A stretch of DNA of 64,000 bases from JAVJUV01 sp047314965 (GCF_047314965.1 NZ_JBLBVK010000041.1:62001-126000), one strand, 5' to 3'. Positions 1-9,396 are shown, counted from the stretch's first letter. Translations and numbers: made by a program. Notes: generated by a model not told the origin, from the letters alone.

Positions 1-2095
1 CCGCGCTCGGCATCGGCTTCCTGATATTGAAAATCAGGAAACCAATGACCGCCAAGGCGCCGGCGATGTCGATCATGAGATTTCCGGGCCAGAGGCACGC
101 GACACCGGCGACTGCGATGATCGCGCGCTCGATCCAGCCTATGGGGCGTTCCATACAGCCCTGCATCGCGGCCGCGAGCGCATAGATGCCGAAGATCGAG
201 AAGAAGAAGATTTCAAGCGCGACCAGCCAGTCTCCGGAAAGAAACGGCGAGTAGGCCATGATGATCGGAACGATATAAAGACCTTTGGCCAGCTTCCAGC
301 TGGCCACGCCCGTCGCCATGGCCGGAGCCTTGGCTATTGCTGCTGCCGTAAATGATGCGAGGGCCACGGGTGGCGTTACGTTCGAATCCTGGCTCAGCCA
401 GAAGATGATCATATGCGCCGTCAGGATCGCGGTTACCGCCGCCTCGGGCGGAACCACAAGCTCGCGCAAGGGAGCCGCGACTTCGAGAGGAAGGCCTCCG
501 ATGATGGCCGCCGCGTCTGCAGCGGACATCGGCGCCGCGAAAGCTGCCATGTGTTCGGGCGCGCCAAGCATCAGAACGGCTTTTGCGGGCTCGGCAAGAG
601 TGCCGGCTGCAAGAGCGTCGATGACAACGCGGTCCGAGATCATGCCCGCCAAGGCAGGCGCCGACAGCGTGGCCAGAACGATGTAGGCCGCGGTCACAGG
701 CAGGCCCATGCCAAGGACGAGACTGGCGAGGGCGATCAACACGATGGCGATCAGCAGGTTGCCGCCGGACCAGCCGGCGATCATCAGGCTGAACGTATTG
801 CCAACGCCCGCGGTCGAGATGACATTGACGACGATGCCGACGGTGCAGAGAAGCACGGCAGTCATCATCATGCCCTTGGCGCCCATCACGAGTGCCTCGA
901 ACACGGCTTTTGGCCCCATGCGGTTTTCGGTCAGCCAGCTGGACGCGATGACGGCCAGAATGCCGAACACGGCAGCGTAGGTCGGGGTGAAGCCCATGAC
1001 CAGCATCGTGATCAGCCCTGCAATCGGGATGACGAAGCTGGCACCACCCTTGCGGAATGCCGAACCCAGTGTCTCGCCATCTGAAGGCATGGGCTGCAGG
1101 TTCAGCCGGCGCGCCTCGATGCGGACGAAGAAAGCGACCGAGAGGAAATAGAGAAGTGCAGGAAGCGCCGCGACGGCGACGATCTTCTCGTAGGAAATCT
1201 GCGTGAATGTCGACATCACGAAGGCGCCTGCGCCCATGATAGGTGGCATCAGTTGTCCGCCGGTCGACGAGGCAGCCTCGACACCGCCTGCGAAGGTAGG
1301 CTTGAAGCCCGCTTTTTTCATAAGGGGAATGGTTATCACGCCGGTCGACGCGGTATTGGCGACGGCTGAGCCCGAGATCGTGCCCGTAAGTCCGCTGGCG
1401 ATCACCGCGACGATGCCCGGGCCGCCGACCATGCGGCCGGCCACGGCGCGCGCAAGGTTGATGACAAAATCTCCAGCACCGGAGCGAAGGAGGAAGGCTC
1501 CAAAGATGATGAAGAGGAACACGTAGGTCGAGGAAATCCGCGCGATGGTGCCGAACATGGCATCGTCACCGAAGATCGATCGAAACGCGATGGTTTCCCA
1601 TGAAAGGCCGGGGAAACTGAACACACCGCCGATCCATGCCCCCCAGAGGCCGACATAGGTCAGTGACAGGATGACAAGGATCGGGATGACTATCCCGGTC
1701 ATCCGGCGGGTCAGTTCGATTCCGCCAATCACGCACAGAGCGATGGCGACCCAATCAAGCCAGATGAGGTTGACGCCGCGGTCATATATCGGGGTTTCGG
1801 CCGCAGGCAGATAGATCGCAGCGGCGGCTACCAGGGTTCCGAACGTCAGGTCGAAGATCAGCATCCCACGGCTGCGGATCCGCCCCGTGAACATCGGATT
1901 GTAGGCCGCGGCGAGAAAGGCAAAACCGGCAAAGTGATAGGCGTTGCGTTGCAGCTCGGAGATGATCGGGTCGAAGGCGACGTATATGTGGCCCACCGAT
2001 ATGACGAAGCAAAGAATGTGGAGCGCCATTTCGCCGGCGCCGCTGAATTCGCGCCGTGCCTCATCCTGTCCCCGGGTTTCGTTGTCCTCGGCCAC
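1..2095 (-). CDS. TRAP transporter fused permease (4TM-12TM, TAXI-associated), 3' end cut by window
   Basis: Membrane permease of a TAXI-type tripartite ATP-independent periplasmic transporter, in which the small (DctQ-like) and large (DctM-like) subunits are fused. The frame is open from a GTG at 2095 (preceded by GGGGAGGAA) to the window edge, about 698 codons. The protein is strongly hydrophobic throughout. The DctM-type core is visible, with segments such as GLTGTISGSAVANTAS and STGGQLMPPIMGAGAF in the middle and GMGLPVTAAYIVLA further on. It lies downstream of the TAXI binding protein on the same strand, so the two form one uptake operon, probably for an organic acid. The substrate cannot be read from sequence. 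The last visible residues (about NIRKPMPSA) suggest only a few codons are missing. Confidence 0.9.
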   Translation of the reverse strand, partial: MAEDNETRGQDEARREFSGAGEMALHILCFVISVGHIYVAFDPIISELQRNAYHFAGFAFLAAAYNPMFTGRIRSRGMLIFDLTFGTLVAAAAIYLPAAETPIYDRGVNLIWLDWVAIALCVIGGIELTRRMTGIVIPILVILSLTYVGLWGAWIGGVFSFPGLSWETIAFRSIFGDDAMFGTIARISSTYVFLFIIFGAFLLRSGAGDFVINLARAVAGRMVGGPGIVAVIASGLTGTISGSAVANTASTGVITIPLMKKAGFKPTFAGGVEAASSTGGQLMPPIMGAGAFVMSTFTQISYEKIVAVAALPALLYFLSVAFFVRIEARRLNLQPMPSDGETLGSAFRKGGASFVIPIAGLITMLVMGFTPTYAAVFGILAVIASSWLTENRMGPKAVFEALVMGAKGMMMTAVLLCTVGIVVNVISTAGVGNTFSLMIAGWSGGNLLIAIVLIALASLVLGMGLPVTAAYIVLATLSAPALAGMISDRVVIDALAAGTLAEPAKAVLMLGAPEHMAAFAAPMSAADAAAIIGGLPLEVAAPLRELVVPPEAAVTAILTAHMIIFWLSQDSNVTPPVALASFTAAAIAKAPAMATGVASWKLAKGLYIVPIIMAYSPFLSGDWLVALEIFFFSIFGIYALAAAMQGCMERPIGWIERAIIAVAGVACLWPGNLMIDIAGALAVIGFLIFNIRKPMPSA

Positions 2096-2123
2096 AGGTT
2101 CCTCCCCCGGTATGTTCTTGGTG

Positions 2124-2151
2124 TCTCCGGCCGGTAAGTCCCGGCCGGAGA
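2124..2151 (-). promoter_or_regulatory. 11-bp perfect hairpin between TAXI binding protein and permease genes
   Basis: TCTCCGGCCGG and its exact complement flank a 6-base loop (2135-2140) in the 66-bp gap between the two TRAP genes. No T-run follows on either strand. Such a stem between binding-protein and permease genes commonly stabilises the upstream mRNA or attenuates read-through. That role is inference; the perfect inverted repeat is seen directly. Confidence 0.6.
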
Positions 2152-2161
2152 GATGAAGGTC

Positions 2162-3169
2162 TTATTTCGCGATCAGGCGCTCTGGAATCTCGACGCCCTG
2201 CTCCTGGTAGAACTTCGCCGCGCCCGGGTGCAGCGGAACCGGCAGGCCGGCGATCGCGTTTTCAAGGGCCATGGCCTTGGTTGCCGGATGGATTGCCTGA
2301 AGGAAGGGCAGGTTCTCGAAGATCGTCTTGGTGATCATGTAGACGTTCTCTTCCGAGACATCCGCATTCGTCGCCAGGAAGTTCGGCTGAGCGATGGTGT
2401 TCCAGTCAGCGTCCTGCCCCGGATAGGTGCCGGCCGGGATCACGAAACGGGTCCAGAGGTTCCGACCGCCGTCCATGGCCATCATCTGCTCGTCCGTGAC
2501 CTGAAGCGGGGTTACGCTGTCGCCAGCGGCCGCCATCAGCTGCGAAATCGCGCCGGTGGGAACACCCGCCGGAATGCCGACGCCCTTGACCTGTCCGTTC
2601 TGAAGGGCTTCGACCGACGGGCCATAACCGCCGAAGACAAGCTCGTAGTCTTCCTCGATGTTCACACCCAGCCCGGCCAGAAGGGTCCGGTTGGAGCCGA
2701 TCGTGCCCGAGTTCTGCGCGCCCAACGCCATGCCTTGGCCCTTCAGGTCGACAAGCGCGGACACCGTGCCATCACCGGCGGCGTCCTTCGACACGATGAA
2801 CTGCTCGACGTTTTGCCAAAGCATCGTGACCGAGCGCATTTGTTCCTGTGGGCCAGCTTCGGCAACCGGGCCTGTGCCGGTTGCGGCGTAAGAGCCGAAG
2901 AGACCCTGAAGAATGGCGAACTGTGCCTCGTTCTCACGAAGCAGTCGGACGTTCTCGCCCGAACCGGCCGACGAGATCGCCGACATGCCGATCTTCTCGC
3001 CGGGCTCGAGTTTCACTTTGACCAGCGTCGAAAGCGCGACGCCTACAGGGTAATAGGTTCCCCCGGTCGATGCTGTCGCCAAGACGTAGCTGGCTTCTTC
3101 TGCGTGAGTCGCCGTGCCGAACGATACAGCAGCGGCAGCCGCGAGTGCGGCTGTTCTAAAAGCTTTCAT
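2162..3169 (-). CDS. TAXI family TRAP transporter solute-binding protein
   Basis: Periplasmic substrate-binding subunit, 335 aa, the usual length for the TAXI family. Residues 1-23 form a signal peptide (basic MKAFRT start, alanine-rich core, cleavage after ATHA). The mature N-terminus carries the family pattern LATASTGGTYYPVG, followed by conserved SAGSGENVRLL and EAQFAILQG segments. The preceding AGGACC gives a reasonable ribosome site. It is first in an operon with the fused permease 66 bp downstream. TAXI proteins are mainly associated with glutamate/alpha-ketoglutarate-like or other carboxylate ligands, but this ligand is unknown. Confidence 0.93.
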   Translation of the reverse strand: MKAFRTAALAAAAAVSFGTATHAEEASYVLATASTGGTYYPVGVALSTLVKVKLEPGEKIGMSAISSAGSGENVRLLRENEAQFAILQGLFGSYAATGTGPVAEAGPQEQMRSVTMLWQNVEQFIVSKDAAGDGTVSALVDLKGQGMALGAQNSGTIGSNRTLLAGLGVNIEEDYELVFGGYGPSVEALQNGQVKGVGIPAGVPTGAISQLMAAAGDSVTPLQVTDEQMMAMDGGRNLWTRFVIPAGTYPGQDADWNTIAQPNFLATNADVSEENVYMITKTIFENLPFLQAIHPATKAMALENAIAGLPVPLHPGAAKFYQEQGVEIPERLIAK

Positions 3170-3297
3170 TAGGTCCTCCCATTTTGACCATGTGTCTCCG
3201 AAAACTAGTTCGGAAAACGATGTATCAAGGTGCCTTGCTCAGGCGTCCGCCCCCAGTTTTCTCCGTGATCTCCTTGGCGGCAACCCCGCAAATGGAA

Positions 3298-3313
3298 CTG
3301 TTTGCGCAAACAG
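3298..3313. promoter_or_regulatory. 16-bp perfect palindrome, candidate operator
   Basis: CTGTTTGCGCAAACAG is a perfect inverted repeat in the 275-bp divergent region between the TRAP operon (start 3169, minus) and the TSUP gene (start 3445, plus). It lies about 130 bp from both starts. A second, weaker inverted repeat (TACCC-CGT-GGGTA) lies about 20 bp further right. The form suits a dimeric repressor, but no regulator gene is adjacent. Confidence 0.5.
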
Positions 3314-3444
3314 GGCAATGTGGTTACCCCGTGGGTACGCTGCTACACGTTTATTGGTTTCACATGTGCAGATAATCACACGGTCGTTGTTGAAAGGGGT
3401 GTTTTCCAGTTCAAACGGACCCGGAATCCCGTAATTCTCGAAGA

Positions 3445-4203
3445 ATGGACTTCTTCTCTTTGATATTCCCCCCCGAACTTGGGGTTGCGGTCGGTGGTGG
3501 GCTTCTGGCAACCAGCTTCGTTGCTTCATTCATCACCGTGGCTCTGGGTATCGGGGGCGGAGGTCTCTTGCTTGCCGTGATGGCCACTTTCCTTCCGCCA
3601 GTTGCACTGATCCCCGTTCATGGTGTTGTTCAATTGGGCTCGAACGTCTTCAGGGCCATCCTGCTTCGGGGGTATGTGGTCTGGAAGCCGGTACTGGCAT
3701 TCGGCATTGGATCATTTCTCGGCGTTGCACTTGGTGGGCTGGTTGCCGTGGAACTGCCGCCCGGACTTGTGCTGATCGGCGTCGGCGCTTTTGTGATTTT
3801 CAGCGTTCTCGCGCGACCGCCGTCATGGTTGGGACGCCACGGTTGGCTGACCGGGGCGATTTCCAGTTTTCTGACCATGTTCTTTGGCGCGACAGGAACA
3901 TTTGTCGCAACCTTCACCAAGTCGCTGGAGCTTGAGCGCCATGCTCATGTTGCGACACATGCAGCCCTCATGACGCTGCAACATGGGTTGAAGATCGTGG
4001 TTTTCGGTATTCTCGGTTTTGCCTTCGGCCCGTGGATTTTCTTCCTCGTAGCGATGATCGCGACCGGGTTTCTCGGGACGGTGGCTGGCCGGCACGTTCT
4101 AGTGCGGATGACGGACACGGGCTTCAAACGCGCGCTTGATGTCGTTCTTGTCCTGATCTCGCTGCGTCTGATCTGGCAAGGGTTCGGGTCGCTTACCCAG
4201 TGA
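3445..4203 (+). CDS. TSUP (TauE/SafE) family membrane permease
   Basis: 252-aa integral membrane protein of the sulfite exporter TauE/SafE (TSUP) family, with about eight hydrophobic segments. The N-terminal repeat has the characteristic glycine-rich stretch ALGIGGGGLLLAVMATFLPP followed by IPVHGVVQLGSN. The second half repeats the pattern (FFGATGTFVATF, then THAALMTLQHG). TSUP members export sulfite, sulfoacetate or other anions, and some import organic sulfonates; the substrate here is not determinable. Its 3' end overlaps by 11 bp the convergent second TSUP gene. It is divergent from the TRAP operon. Confidence 0.88.
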   Translation: MDFFSLIFPPELGVAVGGGLLATSFVASFITVALGIGGGGLLLAVMATFLPPVALIPVHGVVQLGSNVFRAILLRGYVVWKPVLAFGIGSFLGVALGGLVAVELPPGLVLIGVGAFVIFSVLARPPSWLGRHGWLTGAISSFLTMFFGATGTFVATFTKSLELERHAHVATHAALMTLQHGLKIVVFGILGFAFGPWIFFLVAMIATGFLGTVAGRHVLVRMTDTGFKRALDVVLVLISLRLIWQGFGSLTQ

Positions 4204-4954
4204 TCGACCGGCGAATGAGATTCAGGCCGATCAGGATCAGAACGAACATCAGAACGCGCTTGAAATCCTGCTCCGAGAGGCGGTGCCGAAGACGGGAGCC
4301 GGCCCACATGCCAAGGAGGGTCGGCACCAGCATTCCGGCCGAAACCCAGGCGATCGGACCTGTCAGGAACCCTTCGCGCCAGAAGCCGAGAACAAGGGGA
4401 ATGCTGCCGGAGAAGAGAAGCAATCCGGTTGCTCGTACGAACTCCTCCTTGGTGACCTGGCGCGCCGAGAGATAGACGAGAACCGCTGGAAGCCACAGCG
4501 ACACGAGACCGCCGAGGATGCCCGCCAACGCTCCGAACCCGAGTTGCGACGGGACATCCGCGCTGTCCGGTATTCTCGGTGCCCATCTGGTCAGGTTCAA
4601 CGCCACCGAAAGAATGATCGTCGCTCCAAGCACGCCAAACAGGAATGCGGGGCTTGCGCTGGCCGTCAGGGTCAGCGTGACAATGATCCCGATCATCATC
4701 ACGACGACGAAGGGGAGATAGCGCTTGATCGCCGAAATCGCGCCGCCCGCGGTCAGGAACTGCCACAGGTTCGCCGTGAGAATCGGAGCGATGGCCAAGG
4801 CAATTGCCGTGCGAGGATCCGTCTGAAGTGTCAGGATGCCCAAGGCCGTCATTGGCAGACCGACCCCCGCGATCCCTTTGACCGTTCCCGCGATCAGGAA
4901 GGCGCCGACGATCATCCACAAGGGCGGCAGCGTCGCAAGGACTTCAGGCCACAA
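4193..4954 (-). CDS. TSUP (TauE/SafE) family membrane permease, second copy
   Basis: About 250-aa TSUP permease with hydrophobic segments across its whole length and the family motif GTVKGIAGVGLPMTALGILT near the N-terminus. The start is uncertain. I choose the TTG at 4954 (preceded by GAGG, overlapping the smc stop by 11 bp), because it puts the first membrane segment at the usual distance. A TTG at 4987 and an ATG at 4915 are alternatives. It follows smc on the same strand, probably translationally coupled, and runs convergently into the other TSUP gene. The two are only distantly similar, so they are not a recent duplication. Confidence 0.85.
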   Translation of the reverse strand: MWPEVLATLPPLWMIVGAFLIAGTVKGIAGVGLPMTALGILTLQTDPRTAIALAIAPILTANLWQFLTAGGAISAIKRYLPFVVVMMIGIIVTLTLTASASPAFLFGVLGATIILSVALNLTRWAPRIPDSADVPSQLGFGALAGILGGLVSLWLPAVLVYLSARQVTKEEFVRATGLLLFSGSIPLVLGFWREGFLTGPIAWVSAGMLVPTLLGMWAGSRLRHRLSEQDFKRVLMFVLILIGLNLIRRSITG

Positions 4955-7900
4955 GCGCCTCGGCCTTCTTAAGATCAACGGAAACAAGCTGGCTGACGCC
5001 CTGTTCGCCCATGGTCACGCCGAACAGGCGGTCCATCCGTGCCATAGTGACCGCATGGTGCGTGATGATCAGGAACCGGGTTTCGGTGCGGCGGCACATC
5101 TCGTCCAGAAGGTCGCAGAACCGGGTGACGTTGGCATCGTCCAGCGGCGCGTCCACCTCGTCCAGCACGCAGATCGGCGCGGGGTTTGCAAGGAATACGC
5201 CGAAGATCAGCGCGAGCGCCGTGAGGGTCTGCTCGCCGCCCGAAAGAAGCGAGAGCGTGGCAAGTTTCTTGCCAGGCGGCTGGCACATGATCTCCAGGCC
5301 CGCTTCCAGCGGATCGTCACTCTCGACGAGTACCAGCTTCGCTTCACCTCCACCGAACAGATGCTTGAACAGCATCGAGAAATTGCTGTCGACCTGCTCG
5401 AAGGCGGTGAGCAGCCGTTCGCGGCCTTCTCTGTTCAGGCTTGCGATGCCGGAGCGCAGGGCACGAATGGCCTCTTCGAGATCGGTCTTCTCGGTTACGA
5501 GGGAGCCATGTTCGGCCTCGACTTCTCGGGCGTCTTCCTCGGCGCGGAGGTTGACAGCGCCCAAGGCGTCGCGCGCACGGCGCAACCGCAAAACCTCGGC
5601 CTCGATCTTCTCGGCGGATGGCAGCGCCTCGGGGTCGGCGTCAAGTTGCTGCAGCAGTGCCTCGGGTGTCGTTTCCTGTTCTTCGCTGATCCTTTCGGCA
5701 GCCTGTGCCACGCTTTCCCTCGCGGCCTCGGCACGGGCTTCGGTGGCGGCGCGTTTCTCTCTGGCCTCAGAAGCTTTCCGTTCCGCCTCCCGCTCGGCCT
5801 CCTTGGCATCGCGTTCAGCAGTCTCGGCCTCGGCCAGTGCGTCGGCCGCCATGCGTCGCCGCTCTTCCGCCGTTCCGAGGGCGTCGGCCAGTTTCTCGCG
5901 TTCTGCCGCGATCCGGTCCGGGGCCGCGCGGGCTTCGTCCAGCTCTCCTTCCGAGACCGTCCGACGCTCACTGAGTTCCGTCATCCGTGTGCCGGCGTTC
6001 TCGAGGCGGGATGACCAGGTGGCGCGCTCGCGCTCGATCTCTGCGAGGCGTCGGGCGCGGCTTTCGCCTTCGCGTTTCAGTTCATCGTGGGCTGTGCGCC
6101 GCGCCATCATCGTGATCCGCGCCGCTTCCACCGTGACCTTGGTATCCTCGGCTGTAGCGCGGAGCGCGTCCAGGTCGTCAAGATCGGCGAGTCCGCGTTC
6201 CGCTTCCAAAAGCCGACCCCGTGCTGCCGTAGCCTCATCCGCATGGCGGCTGACCGCCATTTCGGCCGACTCCCGCTTGCCCTGCGCGATATTCCTGTCG
6301 GCTTCGGCGCGGCTCAAGGCCCGGTTCGCCTCGGCAAGCGCGTGATCTGCCGCGCGCCGCTTCTCGCGGGCTTCTGTGACGGCAGAGGTCAAACGTTCCA
6401 GTTCGTTCTTGAGATGCTGGTGTCCGCGCGATGCGCCGTCGGCGCGCGCCGTCGCGCGTTCCAGGTCCTGCTTCAGAGCTTCGAGACGGTTCAACTGCTC
6501 AAGACGAAGCGCGGCTGCCGATGGCGCATCTCCGGAACCGGCGCGAAACCCGTCCCAACGCCAGAGGTCGCCCTCAATGCTGACAAGCCGCTGACCGGGC
6601 AACAGGTCTTTCTGAAGACGGTGGCCGTCCTTTCGGTCGACGAGACCGACCTGACCAAGACGGCGGACCAGCACCGGGGGTACGCTCACAAAGTTGGTCA
6701 GAGCCGCGACGCCCGACGGTAAAGACTGCGGCTTTGCGTAGCCCGGAAGCGAAGCCCAGCCCGACGCTCCGTCGTCGTCGATGGCGGGCGCGCGCAAATC
6801 GTCTGCCAGTGCCGCGCCCAGAGCCTTTTCGTACCCGGATTTTACGGTCAGCAGGTCCATGACTTGCCCGCCCTCGGCGGTGTCACGATCGACCAGCTTG
6901 GCCAGAGCTGCCACCTCGGCCTGAAGCGCCTTGACCTCGCCCTCCGCCGAGGAGCGTTCCGCGCGGGCCTCGGCCTCGCGGGTCTGATGCGCCTCGCGGG
7001 CATCGTCGGCCGCGACCAGCGCCTCTTCGGCGGCAGCGGCGGCACTGCTCGCGGTGGCAAGCGCCACTTCGGCAGTTGCGAAGGCCGCTTCGGCCGACTT
7101 CAGGTCTTCGGTCGCGGCTTTTGCCTCTGCGGCCGCCTTTGCTTCGCCTTCCTCGTTGCGGGCAAGCGTCGTTCGGGCATCTTCCAGCAGGCGTTCCGCT
7201 GATTGGTGACGCGCTGCGAGGCGGGCCACGTCTTCGGTCAACTGGGACAGGTCGTTTTCGCGGTTCTGCAGTACTCTTGCTGCGTCATGCGCCTCGGCTG
7301 AAGCTGCTTCCAGGGCGTCGTCGTGGCCGTCGCCGGCCGCGACTAGTCCGGCCTCTTCCGAGCTCAGGGTTTCAAGGGTTTCACCTGCATCCGTGTTCAG
7401 AGCGACCTCGCGCTCCATGTCGCGGTCCAGTTGCGCAATGCGCGCCTCCAGCGTCTCGATGGTCTTGAGCGCACGGGCCTCCTGTTCGTCGAGCGCGCCG
7501 ATCTGGACCTGGACACGTTGCAGAACGGCTGCGGCGATCGCCTCCTCTTCACGAAGAGGCGGCAGCGCTTCTTCGGCTTTTGCGCGGTTTCCGGTCGCCG
7601 TGCGCGCGTGGCGTTCAGCTTCGGAGGCGGTGCGGACGCGCTCGGCCAACTCTGCTTCCGCAGCGATGCGGGCGTTTTCCGCCTCTCGCCAGCGCAGGTA
7701 CAGCAGCAGACCTTCGGCGTGGCGCAGCTGACCTCCGATCTCGCGGTAGCGCGCAGCCTGCCGGGCCTGGCGGGCCAGCGATGCCAGCTGCGAGGCCAGT
7801 TGCTCGATCACGTCGTCGACGCGCGCAAGGTTGGTCTCGGCGCCTTTCAGCTTCAGTTCGGCCTCGTGTCGGCGCTGATAAAGCCCTGAAATCCCTGCGG

Positions 7901-8399
7901 CTTCTTCCAGAATCCGGCGGCGCGACTTCGGTTTGGCGTTAATCAGCTCACTGATCTGCCCCTGACGAACAAGCGCGGGGGAATGCGCGCCGGTTGAGGC
8001 GTCGGCGAACAGCATCTGCACGTCCCGGGCGCGGACGTCTTTGGTGTTTACCTTGTAGGCCGATCCCGCGTCGCGCGTAATGCGCCGGACGATTTCCAGC
8101 GTATCGCTGTCATTGAACCCGGCAGGGGCCAGGCGGTCGGAATTATCAAGAAAAAGAGCGACTTCCGCGAAGTTCCTCGCGGGCCTCGTCGCGGCTCCGG
8201 CGAAGATCACATCCTCCATCCCGTCACCGCGCATGGCGGTCGGTCGGTTCTCGCCCATGACCCAGCGCAATGCTTCCAGCAGGTTCGACTTGCCGCAACC
8301 GTTCGGCCCGACCACGCCTGTCAGCCCGTCCGCGATCACGAGATCGGTCGGGTCGACAAAGCTTTTGAAGCCGTTCAGGCGCAGTTTCGTGAAACGCAA
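4944..8399 (-). CDS. smc: Chromosome segregation protein SMC
   Basis: 1151-aa SMC ATPase, of normal length for bacterial SMC. The N-terminal head carries Walker A GPNGCGKS at residues 31-38 and the QGQISELINAKP Q-loop region. Two long Glu/Ala/Arg-rich coiled-coil arms surround a hinge at roughly residues 500-640. The C-terminal head has signature LSGGEQ at about 1052 and Walker B VLDEVD at about 1078. It compacts and segregates chromosomal DNA as a dimer, normally with ScpA/ScpB, which are not in this window. Translation appears to begin at a TTG; the reading MRFTKLRLNGFKSFVD matches the family N-terminus exactly. Confidence 0.97.
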   Translation of the reverse strand: MRFTKLRLNGFKSFVDPTDLVIADGLTGVVGPNGCGKSNLLEALRWVMGENRPTAMRGDGMEDVIFAGAATRPARNFAEVALFLDNSDRLAPAGFNDSDTLEIVRRITRDAGSAYKVNTKDVRARDVQMLFADASTGAHSPALVRQGQISELINAKPKSRRRILEEAAGISGLYQRRHEAELKLKGAETNLARVDDVIEQLASQLASLARQARQAARYREIGGQLRHAEGLLLYLRWREAENARIAAEAELAERVRTASEAERHARTATGNRAKAEEALPPLREEEAIAAAVLQRVQVQIGALDEQEARALKTIETLEARIAQLDRDMEREVALNTDAGETLETLSSEEAGLVAAGDGHDDALEAASAEAHDAARVLQNRENDLSQLTEDVARLAARHQSAERLLEDARTTLARNEEGEAKAAAEAKAATEDLKSAEAAFATAEVALATASSAAAAAEEALVAADDAREAHQTREAEARAERSSAEGEVKALQAEVAALAKLVDRDTAEGGQVMDLLTVKSGYEKALGAALADDLRAPAIDDDGASGWASLPGYAKPQSLPSGVAALTNFVSVPPVLVRRLGQVGLVDRKDGHRLQKDLLPGQRLVSIEGDLWRWDGFRAGSGDAPSAAALRLEQLNRLEALKQDLERATARADGASRGHQHLKNELERLTSAVTEAREKRRAADHALAEANRALSRAEADRNIAQGKRESAEMAVSRHADEATAARGRLLEAERGLADLDDLDALRATAEDTKVTVEAARITMMARRTAHDELKREGESRARRLAEIERERATWSSRLENAGTRMTELSERRTVSEGELDEARAAPDRIAAEREKLADALGTAEERRRMAADALAEAETAERDAKEAEREAERKASEAREKRAATEARAEAARESVAQAAERISEEQETTPEALLQQLDADPEALPSAEKIEAEVLRLRRARDALGAVNLRAEEDAREVEAEHGSLVTEKTDLEEAIRALRSGIASLNREGRERLLTAFEQVDSNFSMLFKHLFGGGEAKLVLVESDDPLEAGLEIMCQPPGKKLATLSLLSGGEQTLTALALIFGVFLANPAPICVLDEVDAPLDDANVTRFCDLLDEMCRRTETRFLIITHHAVTMARMDRLFGVTMGEQGVSQLVSVDLKKAEALVA

Positions 8400-8562
8400 G
8401 GGCTCTGCTCGCCTCAGCTGATTCCGGGTCCGACGATCTTGCGGTCTTCGTTCCGAGAGTCAACTTATCCCGCAAGGGGAGGTGGGCAGATCGGCAGTTA
8501 TCCACAAGATATTGCGGTCCGGTGATTGTCAAAGCGCCTTTGCGGTCCTAGCGTCCCGCGCA

Positions 8563-9345
8563 ATGACTGAACATGCCACAGAAGAACGGATCGGCGATCG
8601 GATCGATCCAGCACGGGCCGGTGCGCTGTTGGCCACCCTTGGCCTGGACGTGGATGTCGAGGTAGGTCAGGAATTGCCGCCGTTCGCCCATCATGCCTTC
8701 TTCTGGTCGCGGAAAACCGAGGAAAACCTGGCGCTTGACGGGCATCCGAAACTGGGCGGACTGATACCCGATCTTGGCCTGCCGCTTCGCATGTGGGCAG
8801 GTGGGCGCCTGCGGCTGCACGCGCCGTTCAGAGCGGGCGTAAATGCCGAGCGATTCTCGCGGGTTACGGGGGTTGCGCGCAAGGAAGGGCGCAGCGGAAA
8901 GCTGGCTTTCGTGACGCTGCGCCATGAACTGCGGCAGCGGGGGCAGGCGGTGCTGACGGAGGATCAGGATATCGTCTATCGGGAGGCGACGACGCTGGGG
9001 GGCGAAGCGCCTGTCGCGGGTGAAACGCCGGATGAGAGACGGGCGCTAAAGTTATCCAATATAACGCTTTTCCGGTATTCAGCGCTGACTTTTAACGCGC
9101 ATCGGATCCACTATGACCTGGAGTACTGCCGGAACGAGGGCTACCCGGGTCTTGTCGTGCATGGCCCGTTGATGGCAACCGCGCTGGCGATGATGGCAGC
9201 AGAGCGCAAGTCTCTGAAACTCTTCGAGTTTCGCGCAACCTCGCCGTTGTATCTCGGTGACGTCGCCTGGCTGTGCCGGACGGGAAACCGTTATTGGCTC
9301 GAGGGGCCGGGGCGGCGGCTTTGCATGACGGCCTCGGCGGAATAG
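8563..9345 (+). CDS. MaoC-like / FAS1-like dehydratase (mesaconyl-C4-CoA hydratase type)
   Basis: 260-aa hot-dog-fold acyl-CoA hydratase/dehydratase related to mesaconyl-C4-CoA hydratase and HTD2-type dehydratases. An N-terminal FAS1-like dehydratase domain is followed by a C-terminal MaoC-like domain. The C-terminal domain has the segment FNAHRIHYDLEYC and then GYPGLVVHGPLMA, matching the active-site Asn/His hydratase motif region of this group. I start at ATG 8563; an upstream in-frame start would add 27 residues with no domain content. The gene stands alone between smc (divergent) and the FAD oxidase (convergent). The exact CoA substrate is not known. Confidence 0.82.
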   Translation: MTEHATEERIGDRIDPARAGALLATLGLDVDVEVGQELPPFAHHAFFWSRKTEENLALDGHPKLGGLIPDLGLPLRMWAGGRLRLHAPFRAGVNAERFSRVTGVARKEGRSGKLAFVTLRHELRQRGQAVLTEDQDIVYREATTLGGEAPVAGETPDERRALKLSNITLFRYSALTFNAHRIHYDLEYCRNEGYPGLVVHGPLMATALAMMAAERKSLKLFEFRATSPLYLGDVAWLCRTGNRYWLEGPGRRLCMTASAE

Positions 9346-9396
9346 GACGGGTCGGCAAAGCGTCGGCAAAACGTATGCCAAGTGTATGGCAAGCTG

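Noticed and set aside
370..400. GTTCGAATCC, resembling a tRNA T-loop
   Set aside because: It is inside the TRAP permease reading frame and no cloverleaf can be built around it.
2153..3172. 339-codon plus-strand frame
   Set aside because: Exact antisense shadow of the TAXI binding protein, which has a signal peptide and family motifs.
5011..6345. 444-codon plus-strand frame rich in Ser/Arg/Ala
   Set aside because: Antisense to the smc coiled-coil region; composition mirrors the Glu/Ala/Arg codons of smc.
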